DNA of 64,000 nucleotides from Uloborus plumipes (lineage: Eukaryota > Arthropoda > Arachnida > Araneae > Uloboridae): contig JAXGGA010004447.1 in the NCBI GenBank assembly GCA_038373865.1, positions 1-64,000 on the forward strand. The letters are read 5' to 3'. Below, in pieces: positions 1-10,548 of this stretch. The translations under genes and the position numbers were made by a program. The notes under the pieces were generated by a model. It searched no databases and was not told the DNA's origin. It saw only the letters and a list, made by a program, of their open reading frames with translations. Each line of letters opens with the position of its first letter. The first letter of the stretch is position 1.

Positions 1-1306
1 ATTTATTTTTTTTTTTGAAAAAGAAATATTTCTTTGGAAAATTTTACTTATTCTGTCGGAATCTATCAGATTTCTATCGGAAAAAATTTTTTGCGTCGGA
101 ATTTTTTTTCCGACGAGCTCAGAATTGTCCCCGACGGGGGGGGGGGGGGGGGCAAGACGCTTCCGACAGGGGGGCGATTGCCCCACCTAGCGCCGCCGCT
201 GTCTCCATGGAAACCGTATGAAAGAAAACAGCTTCACTCTTTTTTTAATGCACTGCTGTTGAGGCATTTCATTTATTTTATGTTTATTGAATTAGGCTTA
301 TGGTTTTATTTATGTACTTATATCTCAGTTATTTGGAAACCTTTTCTAACAAATCTAGTCATACATAAATAAAGCACAAATTTCTAAGAAAAAGTTATGC
401 TTTGTTCATGTTGATTCTTCAATTGAATAATAGTTTACTCACAAAGCAATTTTAATGGTTTTGCATTCAACCATTGTTACAAAAGCTAAGTGGGAAAAAG
501 TCCATAGCCCTGTAAGTATGATAACCACAATTAGAAAAGTGCGGAGAAAGTTTAATTATGCTTCCTTTGAGGCGCCAGCTCTCGTTACACAGGATATAGT
601 AACGATAAACCTTACATTGAAGAAAGCTATGTTAGTATAAAAACAAACTTTTGCTGAGTGTACCTACGTGTTGTATTAACCCATTTATGCCCAAGTTTTT
701 TTTAACAATTTTTTTCAACTTTATCTGCTTAAAACTCTTGCTTGGAATGGTTTACATACATTTAGGCTTGAAATAGTTCGCCGTTGCCATATTTATTAAG
801 TTATTTAACGTCCTGTTTATGGGATATTTTGCAGATATGTGAGCAAAATACGACCTTACTTGACTTTACTTTTGCAAAGTAACCTCACAGAAGGCATCTG
901 TGATCAATTTTAAGCAAATCATTTTAAAATAGTTTAATTTTATTAAAAAATGAGTTCGCAAAAAAAAACTTACTTTCTGTGGATACCTATGCTTGATCGT
1001 TGCTTGACTGATTTGTCTGAAAATTGCTGTTAATAAATAAACTCTAATGTTCAACTAGTGGTTCTATCTGGTCCTCTCAAGAAGAAGGACTATTGAACTT
1101 GTGAAAAACAGCTTTAGTTAACTGATATACCCATTGCAGGTTTTTGTATGCAGTAATAACAAGCGTCCCGTTTTTAGGCTACTGGGCATAAATGGGTTAA
1201 TCTGTGTAACTGCTAATGTTTTTTATTGATTTTGTTTCGTTTGATATGCTCCGAATTTGTTGTTGAGCCATTGTTCTATCCTTATTTTTATGCATTGGAA
1301 TTTTAG
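1..1306 (+). other. Intron of UBA3 (left part outside window)
   Basis: Sequence upstream of the first UBA3 exon in the window. It holds a G homopolymer near 135-152 among repeated TCGGAA words, AT-rich unique sequence, and one piggyBac-like MITE (680-1196). The UBA3 stretch that should precede the first visible exon was looked for in the + frames and not found, so the preceding exon is probably left of the window. Confidence 0.6.
680..1196. mobile_element. piggyBac-like MITE, family 1, copy 1
   Basis: A 517-bp non-coding element whose ends read CCCATTTATGCCCA and, inverted, TGGGCATAAATGGG. It is flanked on both sides by TTAA (676-679 and 1197-1200), the target site of piggyBac elements, whose ends also typically begin with CCC. 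A second copy in opposite orientation lies at 62715-63234. It has no transposase and must be mobilised in trans. It sits inside a UBA3 intron. Confidence 0.8.
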
Positions 1307-1407
1307 GAAGACTGCTTGGCATGCAGTGCAAAAATACATCCACTCACTTTCTCAGAGCTGGACAAGTTACAATGTGTGATTGATTTCCTCACTGAAAATC
1401 CGCAATT
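1307..1407 (+). CDS. UBA3: UBA3 exon a
   Basis: 101 bp. It follows an acceptor ATTTTAG and starts in phase 0 with GAA GAC TGC (EDC); it ends ...CCG CAA TT before GTAAGT (phase 2). It encodes [18 protein letters not shown] and continues to LTENPQ, aligning with the UBA3 region just after the adenylation core, including the CxxC-like cysteines. Confidence 0.9.
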
Positions 1408-4400
1408 GTAAGTACATTTCAGTGCGATGAATTAAAGTTTTGCATTTTATTGACTGTAGTTTTTCAAACAGAGTATTAAAAATGAAAATCTGTAATGTTA
1501 GATCGTATTTTTGTAGCATCATAATTCTAGACTTAACAAAGAAGCATTCCAGTTGTGTAATAAGGAAAACAGTTTGAATAAGTAGCAATCAAAGGAGCAG
1601 CTCAAGACAAATTTCTCATGCAAAAATTATTTGCTGTCATTTGTCCATTATCAAAATATAAGACTCACAAAATTTCCAAAGATGTTCTAAATTCAAAGAT
1701 TTAAAGAGAAGTTGACTGTTGAAATTTCACTGTTTGCATGTGAAGGACATAAATTTATAAATCAAGTAAAAAATGTCTGCTATTACTCTTCAAAACTCGC
1801 TAAATATGGTGACTTTTCTTTAAAATTTCGGCAGACTTTTATTCCAGGCCTTAATCTTATTTACCCCTAAGCCTTGGGCTTAGTCAGACTTGTCATTTAG
1901 GGATGTCAGGGGTCCCCCCCCCCCCCCCGGCTTTGAGAAATTAATGTATTTACATATAAGTGGGCGTAGTTTTTTATGTTTTCCAATGAAATTGCATTGT
2001 GTTTGGTCCCTTTGCCCCCCCTCCTGGAAAAACTTGAAATGATGGCCCTGGGCCTAGGCCCACCCCTAAGGCTAAGGGCGGTTACTTACTGCTTTATACC
2101 CAAGCTTTGCCTCAAAATTTGCGAGTTGTACCATACCAAATGCGGTTGCTCGTTGGTGTTCTAATTTCACATTAGCTACCAGTTTTTTTGGCTCTTTTTG
2201 CTCTAAGAGGTTTTTGCCCCCTGTTCGTTTAGTTCCTATTCCATGCTGAGGAGTGCCAAAAAGCACAAACTGCAGTCCATGGATGGAATAAACGAGTTAG
2301 GAGTGTATTGCATACAAATGTTTTTTTTTTTTGAAGAAATGTTTAATTTTGAAGCTTTCTTCCTCGAAAATCTTTACTTCTTGACAAATAATATTTCCAT
2401 AGAATTATGCTTACCATCCATTTTTATTATAAAAAAAACACCTTTTTCAGCCAAATGAAATCACCAGGATTGACTGCTTGCATTGATGGCCGCAACAAAA
2501 CTCTCTACATGCCGTCCATATCATCCATTGAGCTGGCTACTAGACCAAACCTGAAAAAAACACTCAAAGGTACGCTGACTTTTTATGTTCCTCTTACTGC
2601 CTATACCTGTTTATATTTCAACTGCTCCCCATTTATTGTGTAGTCTTCCATATTTGAAGCTGTTCAGTTCGCCAAAATACGAGTATCTGTTGCTATTCTG
2701 GCTTGCTTATAAAATTAGCGTATAGCTATGCTTGCCCGACGTTCCTGTTTGACCGGGACAGTCCTCATTTTCAGACAAAATCCCGGTGTCCTAACCGGTG
2801 TACTTTACACTTCGCAGTAAAAGATATATTGGTTCATAGATGACTAAAAGATTCTGAAAATTATTAAATGTGAAGTATTATTTCAGATAGTTACATCGTA
2901 ATTTGTAGCATTGACATGTAAAATTAATATCAAATTATTAAATGAAGAAAATGGTTACCTTAGTGCAAATTATAAATTGCAAATTTTAATCCAACTTTTT
3001 TTAGCACTAATAAGCAGGGATACTGCAGGCACGTGTTTCGGCGTTACAAGGAACTCCTTTTTCAATACGAAAATTGGGAGCTTATGGATGCACAGACATC
3101 CGACAAAAGATGTCGGATGTCCGCTTTTGTTGGATGTCTGTGCATCCATAACGATCCTTGTAACGCCGAAACACGTGTCTGCTGTATCCCTGCTTATTAG
3201 TGCTAAAAAACGTTGGATTAAAAATTTGCAATCAAATTATTACTTTGTCATTTGTAACATTGGCATGTAAGATTAATATAGGATTAGTTTGTACAGATTT
3301 TTATAAGATTAAAACCAAAAAAAGACTTTCTAAAAAAAAAAATCCTAGCCAATGCAAAGGACATGCTGTAAACATTGTTCAAGTGTTTATTCCTCATTCA
3401 AAATGTTTTTTTCCTTTTTAAGTAGCTAATATATGTCGGCAAATCAGAAATAAAATGCCTAAATCTATATGTTTTTGTCATTTCATATTAGCCTGGTCAG
3501 GGTTTTATTTAAAGGGTGGGTTTTTAAGGTTCAAATCTCCTCCGAAATTTTTCCAAACTGTTCCAAAAAATGCCTTTTGATGCCCTTTTTTGCTGAAAAA
3601 TAATATTATTACTGTTTTATTTCTAAGTTTCTTATTTACTTTTCAATTTCATTTGAAAAATGAAATAATCCTTTTTGAATGATAGCATAAATTTATTGGT
3701 TTATTTGCAGTATTTATCTTTACTGTAGTTTTTGAAAACATATTTTCATACACAAAGAAACACCTTTTTAACTGGGGCAAAGATGCTTTGTACACATAAG
3801 GATTTTTTCCTTCATTGAAAAGATATGTTATTATTTTATTTTTCATGTCGATGCCCCTTTAAGCATCTACTGTAACAAAAGCATTAGAATGTAGAACATA
3901 AAAAAAAAAAAAAATTATATATCATATAGATCAGTGGTTCCCAAAGTGGTCCACAGGGACCACCAGGGGGTCCCTTGGAGTTTGGAAGGGGTCCATATAC
4001 AGGAAAGAAAAAATTGGGGATCCACAAAATGCAAATAGGGGTCCTTTTGTTGATGCACCAAATTCACTCTGTCCCAGTTAAAAGTCTTCTCTTTTTCCTT
4101 GTACACCTATTCTATGTAAGAATATAAGCTAATTTAAGTTTTGTGCTATTATTTTAAAGAAAAGTATGCATAAATTTTTCTTTTTATCTGTTTTCTTTTC
4201 ACTTAAATTTTAATTTTTTACTTTGCAGTAAAACTGTCGAACTGAATCTTTTAAAAAGTTGTCATCTGGTTGTTTTAGAACATCAATAAATGGAACTTCA
4301 CCATTTAATTCCCGGTTTTAGAATACCTGAGTTATATTAATTTGATTCCTGATTAGTGTTGGAACGACCCCAAGGAAGGGGGTCCACGGAAAATCCGAAA

Positions 4401-6702
4401 ACTAGACAAGGGGTCCATGGAACAAAAAAGTTTGGGAACCCTTGATATAGATAGATTTCACGAGAAATGTGTTGGTGAAACCCTCCCCGAAACAACAGTC
4501 AGGTTACGGCTCTGACCCTGATTCATAATTACAAACCATTTATTCATAATATTAAACTCTCCTCCATAACAAAAAAATCTGTCAAGGGTGTGGGGGTGTC
4601 CTTTAATTTTTAGGAACCGGGCGGTACACATGCTGTACCATAAGTCTTTTTGTTTAGAGGACGGGGTTGAGATTTTCACTCGAACCCTTTGGAGCCGGGG
4701 ATTTTTTCAAGGTTTCATACGTCTGGTACGACAGTTTATACCTTCGCTTTTCGATGGAAAAGAAATCTGTGGATCAACTGACGTACTACTTGGGTCAAAA
4801 GAAAAATTTCTAAAAATCAGCCCGGGTCCAAAAGGTTAATTACCCAACACATAGGAGGGAGGAGGAGGGGGGAATTCCAATGTCTGAGTTGCACAATTCA
4901 GAATTCTGGCAAGCCTACTTATAACCCCAAGTGGGGATACAAATACAAATGTGACGACCCGCAATAGGCTTTAGGTCCAACTGGGCTGATCCTAGTCAAA
5001 TTATAGACCGCAGTGAAGATCAATGGCCCTTTGAAAGCTATCTACTCCCTTGTTCCTTACCGCCTCTTCCGGTAAACTATTCCAAGTTCCCACTACTCTG
5101 CTAAAATAGTAAATTTTCCGAATTTCCAGGTCAGCCTGAAGATTTAAACAGCTTAAAACAATGACCCCTTGTCTGGTTTCCGTGCAAAAATCTAAACCTG
5201 CAACATCTTTCATTTTGATAAATTTAAGGAACTGAATCATGTCCCCTCTGATTCTCCTGTGCTCAAGACTATACATATTAAACATTCTAAGTCTGGAATC
5301 ATAGTCTAAAAATCGATTTACTAACCTTGTAGCCCTTCTTTGTACCCTTTCCAATAAATTAATATCATTCTTCAGATAAGGAGAGCAAAACTAAACAGCA
5401 TACTCCAAATGAGGTCTTAACAAACTAAACCTTGTAACCCTTTCCTTACGTGAACAAATATTGTCTAAAGCTGCATTTTAAAGACTTATATTTTTAAAAG
5501 TTGGTCCCGTACACTGTATCTACGCCCAAAAATTGCACTGTAACCCCCTATTCTAATAATGACCACCTCTAAAACCAGATGCTAGATCTGCTCTTGGGTA
5601 TACCTTCTGATTTTTAGTGAATGTAGTAATGTTTTGCATTTTAATTATTATTTTTTTTTAATTCTTTTAAAATAAATTCACATAGCAATTTCTTACAGAC
5701 ATAAATATCTATTTTTCTGACTTCTGGTCATTGATTAATACGCTTTTATTAGTTTCGCATGTGGGTATGTTTGCATATAACTCTGAGTAAAAAATAAAAT
5801 TCAAGTTCTTTGCAAATATAAAAGTACTATATTTAATACAATTATTAATGCTAAAGACTACACTATATTACTTGTTGATGTATTATAAGTTCGTGTAAAC
5901 TTAAAGAGAGAACAGATATACAATAGTTTTGAAAATCAGAGGGAAATCAGTTAGAGTATCATGAAATATAGTTTAAAAGCATATTTTTCAGTTTTTTTAA
6001 ACTATAATTTAACTTATTTTTAAAGGCTTTCTTTAGTTCTTTTCTCTGTCCTAATATCTGCCAATTCCACTTTTTAATTGTTGCCAAAAACAATGAAAGA
6101 AAAGTGTAAGCACAACTTTTTCTCGGAACAGGACATCTCCGCCGCAAATTTTATCCCCCTCTTCCCCGCATGGGACATTTCCACCGCGACTCCTATTCCC
6201 CCACTGACTGGCACAGGACAAATCCGCCGCGCCATTTTCAAGGGCTAGAAAGGAGTTACTGGTTTAAAGCTTCCATTCTTGGCAGCACATCGTGTTTCGG
6301 CGATCAACAGCAAATCTAAATAAACGAAGTAGATTCCCTGGCTACTTGTGGAGCACAGTATAGTACGTAAATCAATTTAAACTTTGGCAATTTCCTTCGC
6401 AAAGTTTTGCACCCTACTAGCTCAATTGGCGGAGTTGTCCTGTCGTACGAAGACGGCGGGAAAAGACACGGCGGAAATGTCTCATGGGGGAGGGGGGGGA
6501 GTACAGATAAACTTAGCGGCGGAAATGTCCTACGCTGTGGCAGATTTGTCCTGTGCCCCCTTTTCTATACCACCCTTATCTTTTCTTTTTTTTTTTTTAA
6601 GATTTAGGAATTACAGATGGCCAACAAATAATTGTTGCAGATTCAACTACACCTTCTTCGTTAATTTTTAAACTGAACTTGACGTCGGAAATGGAGAGCT
6701 GA
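1307..6702 (+). CDS. UBA3: NEDD8-activating enzyme E1 catalytic subunit, C-terminal part (3 exons)
   Basis: Join of 1307-1407, 2451-2569 and 6602-6702; 5' exons lie outside the window. UBA3 adenylates NEDD8 and carries it as a thioester before passing it to the E2 UBC12; it works as a heterodimer with NAE1. The visible part is the C-terminal E2-binding, ubiquitin-fold domain. Recognisable segments in order: EDCLACS (a Cys pair like the zinc-binding CPACS of UBA3), [29 protein letters not shown], and [20 protein letters not shown] ending in [11 protein letters not shown] and a stop. The intron phases join correctly (TT|C, then G|AT giving Asp), and all sites are GT-AG. The introns contain MITEs, a hAT element and a LINE tail. 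The frame is uninterrupted, so the gene is probably functional. It is convergent with gene A. Confidence 0.9.
2070..2310 (+). repeat. Hammerhead-bearing repeat, decayed copy
   Basis: Shares an ordered set of words with copies at 7570-7775 and, inverted, 26641-26990: TTTGCCTCAAAATTTGCGAG, TTGCTCGTTGG, CTAAGAGG, TATTCCATGCTGA, GTGTATTGCATA. It sits in the sense direction in a UBA3 intron. The ribozyme core at its 3' part is damaged. Confidence 0.75.
2240..2283 (+). ncRNA. Degenerate hammerhead ribozyme
   Basis: Stem I strands TCCATG and CATGGA and stem II GTGC/GCAC (loop CAAAAA) are intact. The core reads CTGAGGA instead of CTGANGA, and the G of GAAA is missing (GCAC-AAA). The invariant residues G5-A6 region and G12 are therefore altered, and self-cleavage is not expected. 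Compare the better copies at 7699-7743 and 26672-26717. Confidence 0.7.
2451..2569 (+). CDS. UBA3: UBA3 exon b
   Basis: 119 bp between CCTTTTTCAG and GTACGC. The first C completes a Phe codon begun in exon a; the last G starts the Asp codon completed in exon c. It encodes [20 protein letters not shown], then [19 protein letters not shown], matching the conserved UBA3 C-terminal segment (QMKSPAITA..., TRPNLSKTL in animal homologues). Confidence 0.92.
2985..3230. mobile_element. Foldback MITE (near-perfect palindrome)
   Basis: Two arms of about 60-90 bp meet around a central palindrome built on GGATGTCTGTGCATCC. The outer arms read AGCAGGGATACTGCAGGCAC and, inverted, GTGTCTGCTGTATCCCTGCT, extending to TTAGCACTAATAAGCAGG. 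The words CGTGTTTCGGCGTTAC resemble 3' regions of Penelope-type elements, which is inference only. It lies in the UBA3 intron between exons b and c and has no ORF of note. Confidence 0.75.
3300..3931 (+). other. UBA3 intron sequence, no recognised feature
   Basis: AT-rich sequence with poly-A and poly-T runs. No conserved ORF and no clear repeat boundary was seen. Confidence 0.4.
3932..4444. mobile_element. Non-autonomous hAT element
   Basis: 513 bp with inverted ends CAGTGGTTCCCAAAGTGG and, at the other end, TTTGGGAACCCTTG. It is flanked by a perfect 8-bp duplication ATATAGAT (3924-3931 and 4445-4452). CAGTGGTTC ends and 8-bp duplications are typical of hAT elements. There is no transposase, and it lies in a UBA3 intron. 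Confidence 0.85.
4937..5480 (-). pseudogene. CR1/Jockey-type LINE, 3' end of reverse-transcriptase ORF, 5'-truncated
   Basis: The open frame at 5001-5354 on the - strand is the C-terminal tail of a LINE ORF2. Recognisable motifs are [25 protein letters not shown], and a final [14 protein letters not shown] followed by SFQRAID. Homology continues upstream as [13 protein letters not shown], and before that LEYAV, separated by an in-frame TAG, so the frame is broken. The reverse-transcriptase catalytic part is absent, as usual for 5'-truncated LINE copies. A second, more decayed copy ends with the same GTGACGACC word at 52236-52690. Confidence 0.85.
5560..6120 (+). other. UBA3 intron sequence, no recognised feature
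   Basis: Very AT-rich sequence upstream of an inverted-repeat element. No conserved frame or boundary was seen. Confidence 0.4.
6120..6565. repeat. Inverted repeat with multiple GGACA-TTCCGCC words
   Basis: Left-half words GGGACATTTCCACCGCG and GGCACAGGACAAATC recur inverted in the right half as CGGCGGAAATGTCTCATGGG and GATTTGTCCTGTGCC. The unit GGACA(A/T)(A/T)TCCGCCGC recurs several times in both directions. It is probably a MITE with repeated subterminal motifs. It ends just before the polypyrimidine tract of the last UBA3 exon. Confidence 0.6.
6602..6702 (+). CDS. UBA3: UBA3 terminal exon c
   Basis: 101 bp following a T-rich tract and AG. It completes Asp with the G of exon b and reads [32 protein letters not shown] and TGA at 6700-6702. 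Animal UBA3 proteins end with a closely similar LGLVDGQELAVADVTTP...FKLHFTS, so this is the true C-terminus with a short extension. Confidence 0.93.
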
Positions 6703-6926
6703 ACTAAATGTGTTAGTTTCATTTATTGTTTTTCATCCTGCGCCTCCTAAGATTTGTGGAAACGAAAGATGGTATTTTGAAGATGTGTTACTTTAAGTAC
6801 TTATCTTTTCTGAAAAGAACATTGCTTCATTAAATTTTGAGGCTTGTTTTTGTAAAGGAAGCAACCTTAAATTGTATTTATAGAACTTCAAAAGTAATTG
6901 TTGTGTAATACATCCGCATATTTTAA

Positions 6927-7432
6927 CCCTTCACTGCACGATTTTTTATATTTTCACGAAAAAAATCATATGTTACCTTTCAAATAGCCCTGAGTTCAGG
7001 AAAAATGAAGAAAAAAATTAATCTTAAAAAGTTGTGCCAAAAATGATGTTTTAACTGCTTGTTCCACGTATGGCAGAAAGCACTTAGTATAAGCTTATAC
7101 CGATAAGTGTAGTAATCTACAATGTGTTTCGTGCCATAAGTGGAACAAACAGTTTTTACCACTAAGTACAGCATTTATATCTAAACATTTTTAGAACAAA
7201 GGAAATAATGATTGAGCACACTTCTTACTGTAATGCAGACATTCTATTTTTCAAAAGCAAGAACTGTAATACCTAGACTAGTGCAACTAACTAGTGCATA
7301 AAAATCACACTAAACTGTTATAGCAATGTTCCAGAAGAGGCACAATGCTCAGCTTAACTGCATTTAAAAATCATAAGAATATATGAGGGTTTATTTGGTT
7401 TGTGCCAGATCAGGCACACATGCAGTGAAGGG
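6927..7432. mobile_element. piggyBac-like MITE, family 3
   Basis: 506 bp with ends CCCTTCACTGCACG and, inverted, CATGCAGTGAAGGG. It is flanked by TTAA at 6923-6926 and 7433-7436. It is non-coding and lies in the probable 3' UTR of UBA3, between the stop codon and the AATAAA near 7504. Confidence 0.8.
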
Positions 7433-7503
7433 TTAAACTGAGCTAAAAAGCTCCAACTGTATCTGTTATGCAACTTTGCAAACATATTTTGTATTTATGT
7501 CCA

Positions 7504-7509
7504 ATAAAT
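7504..7509 (+). terminator. Probable UBA3 polyadenylation signal
   Basis: AATAAA in CCAATAAATTTTT, about 800 bp after the UBA3 stop. It would include the 506-bp MITE in the 3' UTR. This is the first canonical hexamer noticed after the stop codon. Confidence 0.45.
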
Positions 7510-7564
7510 TTTTCTAAAACTATGGCCTATAAATGTTTCATTTATTCCAAGTCGCTTTAAAAAA

Positions 7565-7790
7565 AAGCAGCTTACCCGAGCTTTGCCTCAAAATTTACGA
7601 GTTGTACCGTACCAAGTGTGGTTGCTCGCTGGTGCATTTTTTTTTTTGGCTTGCTTTGCTCTAAGAGGATTTTTGTCTCCAGCTCGTTTAATTCCTATTC
7701 CATGCTGACGAGTGCCAACAAGCACGAAACTGCAGTTCATGGATGAAATAAACGAATTGGTGGTGTATTGCATATTCATTTATTTATTTT
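7565..7790 (+). repeat. Hammerhead-bearing repeat, well-preserved copy
   Basis: Contains in order CCGAGCTTTGCCTCAAAATT, GTACCGTACCA, GTTGCTCGCTGGT, TCTAAGAGGATTTTTG, then the hammerhead and GTGTATTGCATATTC. It has no ORF. The family looks like Penelope-type pseudo-LTRs or a related non-coding retroelement; family knowledge places minimal hammerheads in Penelope-like elements, while the assignment here is inference. Confidence 0.7.
7699..7743 (+). ncRNA. Type I hammerhead ribozyme, probably active
   Basis: Order: stem I TCCATG, core CTGACGA, stem II GTGC, loop CAACAA, stem II GCAC, core GAAA, short stem III CTGCAGT with the cleavage triplet GTT, stem I CATGGA. Six pairs form stem I and four form stem II. 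All invariant core residues are present. The triplet is GTT rather than the preferred GTC, so cleavage may be weaker. It lies just past the UBA3 polyadenylation signal, in the sense direction. Confidence 0.8.
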
Positions 7791-7805
7791 TAATATATTT
7801 CAACT

Positions 7806-8644
7806 CAGTGGTCGGAAGTAGCGAAACTACTGTAGTAGCTACATTTTTTAGTAGTTTGTAGTGTAGCACACTACTTTAAAAAAAAAGTAGAGTAGTGAGT
7901 AGCGCGATACAAAAAAATAGTAGTTTGTAGCGATTTTTGGAAACTACTTTTAAATTAAAAAAAATAAATAAATAAATGAAAAAAAATTTAAAAAAAAGAG
8001 AAGGAAGGAAAAAAACAAGGTTTAATTGACTCTGACTGGTGCAAATCTTGCACGAGTTCAGCAGCGGATGCAATGAGAAATAGGATCCATAAAAATGTGA
8101 GCTGATCTTAGATACATCATTTTGATGGAATACATTCTATCTGTTCGATGTCATTGGTTTATTTGGCATCATAAATTTTATATTCCTTCAAATAATGTTC
8201 ATGTTCCTAAATATTCCCTGGCAAGAAATTAAAAAAAAAATGAAGGTTGAATTCATTTAATCTTTAAACTTTTGATTCCTTTCTTGTGGCGAATATTAGT
8301 AAAAATTGTAAAAAAAATTAAACAGGACAAATTTTAACGAAAAAGGAACAAGAAGGAAAAGTAACAAATAAATTCAAAGACAATTCCTATTTCTTTTGCC
8401 TACTCAAATGAGTTAATTTAACAATGTAAACCACTTTTCAAATTTTTTCGGTCAATCCTCAAATAGTGTATGCATTTTATTTATTTATTTTTTAAAAAGT
8501 AGCGAAGTAGCGGCTACAATTCGAAAGTAGTTTGTAGTCGCTACATTTTGAAAAAAGTAGTTGTAGTTGTAGTTAACTACATTTATAACAAAGTAGTTGT
8601 AGTTGTAGTTTGCTACAAAAGAAATGTAGTTTTTCCAACCACTG
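7806..8644. mobile_element. Non-autonomous hAT element rich in TAGTAGC words
   Basis: 839 bp with ends CAGTGGTCGGAA and, inverted, TTCCAACCACTG. It is flanked by a perfect 8-bp duplication TTTCAACT (7798-7805, 8645-8652). The interior holds many short GTAG/CTAC repeats in both directions near both ends, as in subterminal transposase-binding repeats. Confidence 0.85.
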
Positions 8645-8816
8645 TTTCAACTATTAAAAATCTATTTCATTCATACTTGCTTATAAAAAACTGATTTTGC
8701 TATTGAAACATAAGATTTCAACTATGTTCTTAAACATATATTTTTTATAATCATAAAATAAATTCCTCTTAAAGATCAAGGTATATAATTACACAAGTCA
8801 TTTTCAAAAATTGATA

Positions 8817-9024
8817 CCGTAAATCAGGGTTACTTGGACCCACTACAATAAAATGATAAAATCTAGGTTTGGTACCTACTAGTTGAAGACTTGCACGTAG
8901 TTCCTCGTTTCTCCACTAGGTAGAAGCCCTCTGCAGTCTCTAACGCTAGTACCAAACCCAGATTTATCATTTTACTGTGGGCTCAAGTAGCCCTCTTCTG
9001 GGTCCAAGTAACCCTGATTTACTG
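8817..9024. mobile_element. Tc1/mariner-type MITE (208 bp)
   Basis: Inverted ends CCGTAAATCAGGGTTACTTG and, at the right, CAAGTAACCCTGATTTACTG, with a TA on each side. The inner arms GGTTTGGTAC/GTACCAAACC extend the foldback. The related stretch in gene B intron 1 (near 54195) reads straight across and so is an empty site. Confidence 0.8.
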
Positions 9025-9651
9025 TACCCTATTGTGGTATTTTGTGGTTGATGAAAAATAATTTTAGTTGCTATAAAATGATAAAGTTTTTGATCAACAT
9101 CTATATACATAAAAAAAAGACTCCTTTTGTATGCGTATGTCCGGGGTAAACTTAAAAAATTACTGGACCGATTTTAACCATTTTTTCACCGTAGATAGCT
9201 GCTGTACCAGGGAGCAGGATAAGCTATAATTTATTTCTAAAAAGCTTAGTTTAAAAAAGTTATTATGGAAAATAGTAAATTTCATATAGTTTCCCCATTA
9301 AATGATTAAATTTTCAGTCCATTGTTGCAAAAATTTGTTGCCTGGTAACAATAATATTAATGGTGATCATAATGAAAATGTGAACCAAGGCTTCTCTGGA
9401 GTAAGTATGAAATTTATTGCTTTCTTAGGATTTTTAGATTCATCTGTGCCAATAATCGCTAACGGGACGATAAGATATAAAAGATAATAGATTTTGGCAA
9501 CAGTTAGAGAATAGAGAATGTTTATGGTCAAAAAATTTCTAAGTTAGGTTAAGATGTTTTCAACAATGTAGTCACAAGGATATAAACTAATGATGGGACT
9601 TATTTTACGTGTAATGTTTGGAAATACTTGACTCCAGTGCGATTGATTTTA

Positions 9652-10548
9652 CAGGGTGCGACAAAGAAACTTGCTAATTTTAATTGGATGCTAATTAGCA
9701 AGGAGTGGTCAGAAAGGAGTGGGAAGAGTCTCATTTTAAAGAGAGGGTCCTGAAGTTTTGTTATCTCATAGTTTAGTTGTCGCCATGCGTTGGACAAAGG
9801 AGCAACGAGCGTTCGCCGCCGAATCTTACTTTTCAAATAATCTTTCGGTGGTCGCCACTCAACGTGCCTTCCGAACTCGGTTCAAAATTCAGCCCGTTGT
9901 TCCCATTCCTGGCTGGGAATCGACTGTTTTGTGGGTGAAAACATTCAGGGAAAGTGAGAGTGTGGCAAACAGAGGCCCAGGAGGTCAACGGATTTCCAGA
10001 ACCCTAGAAAACGTCGAAAAAGTGAGGGAGTCGTTTTTGCGCTCTCCCAGGCGTTCGGCGCGTAAACACGCTGCTGCTTTGGGGATTTTTGATTGGACAC
10101 TGAGACGAATTCTTCACAACGAACTCCAGTTTCATCCCTACAAACTTGCTGTGGTTCACCAGTTGAGTGATAACGTCTCCTTGAAAGGTGACGTACCGTG
10201 GCCGGCCCGCTCTTCCGATTTGACACTCTGTGACTATTTTTTATGGGGGTATCTCAAATCGATCGTTTACAACGACAAGCCCCGGACCCTGCAACGCCTG
10301 GAGAACAACATCCGGCTTGCTATCACCAACATCCCATCAGTCGATATGCTCGAAAGAGTGCAACAAATCTAGGGTACATGAGTGCATCATTAACAGGGGC
10401 CGTCATTCTTCCCGATGTAGTTTTTAAATCTAACTAATATAAAAATTCAGAATGGGTACCATATCTTATAAAAAGTAGTAAACTGATACATGATGTACTT
10501 TTCCCTTAGTTGACTTTTCAAGTCTGCAAGTTTCTCCGCCTCACCCTG
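9652..10548 (+). mobile_element. Internally deleted mariner-type transposon
   Basis: 897 bp inserted inside the Helitron. Ends are CAGGGTGCGACAAAGAAACT and, inverted at the right, AGTTTCTCCGCCTCACCCTG, with TA on each side (9650-9651, 10549-10550). It carries the remnant transposase frame listed separately. The element is young enough that its frame is still open across the deletion. Confidence 0.87.
9785..10372 (+). pseudogene. Mariner-type transposase remnant with DUF4817-like HTH domain, catalytic core deleted
   Basis: Open frame from the ATG at 9785 (MRWTKEQRAFAAESYF). The N-terminal helix-turn-helix is of the DUF4817 type found in arthropod mariner-related transposases (RAFRTRF, then VLWVKTFRE). 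A second DNA-binding part follows (SARKHAAALGI...LRRILHNEL). The frame then jumps from VVHQLS directly to the end of the DDE domain, DVPWPARSSDLTLCDYFLWG. The stretch with the first two catalytic aspartates is missing; only the third-residue region (DLTLCD) remains. The deletion kept the frame, giving about 195 residues that might still bind the ends but cannot cut. Confidence 0.85.

Larger units (their letters stand above)
1408..2450 (+). other. UBA3: UBA3 intron between exons a and b
   Basis: Mostly AT-rich unique sequence, with a C homopolymer at about 1914-1928 and a decayed hammerhead-bearing repeat at about 2070-2310 (listed separately). Donor GTAAGT, acceptor CTTTTTCAG. Confidence 0.8.

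Noticed and set aside
455..640. Possible upstream UBA3 exon (YASFEAP resembling YTYTFEA)
   Set aside because: The match is short, splice sites do not fit, and the flanking residues do not resemble UBA3.
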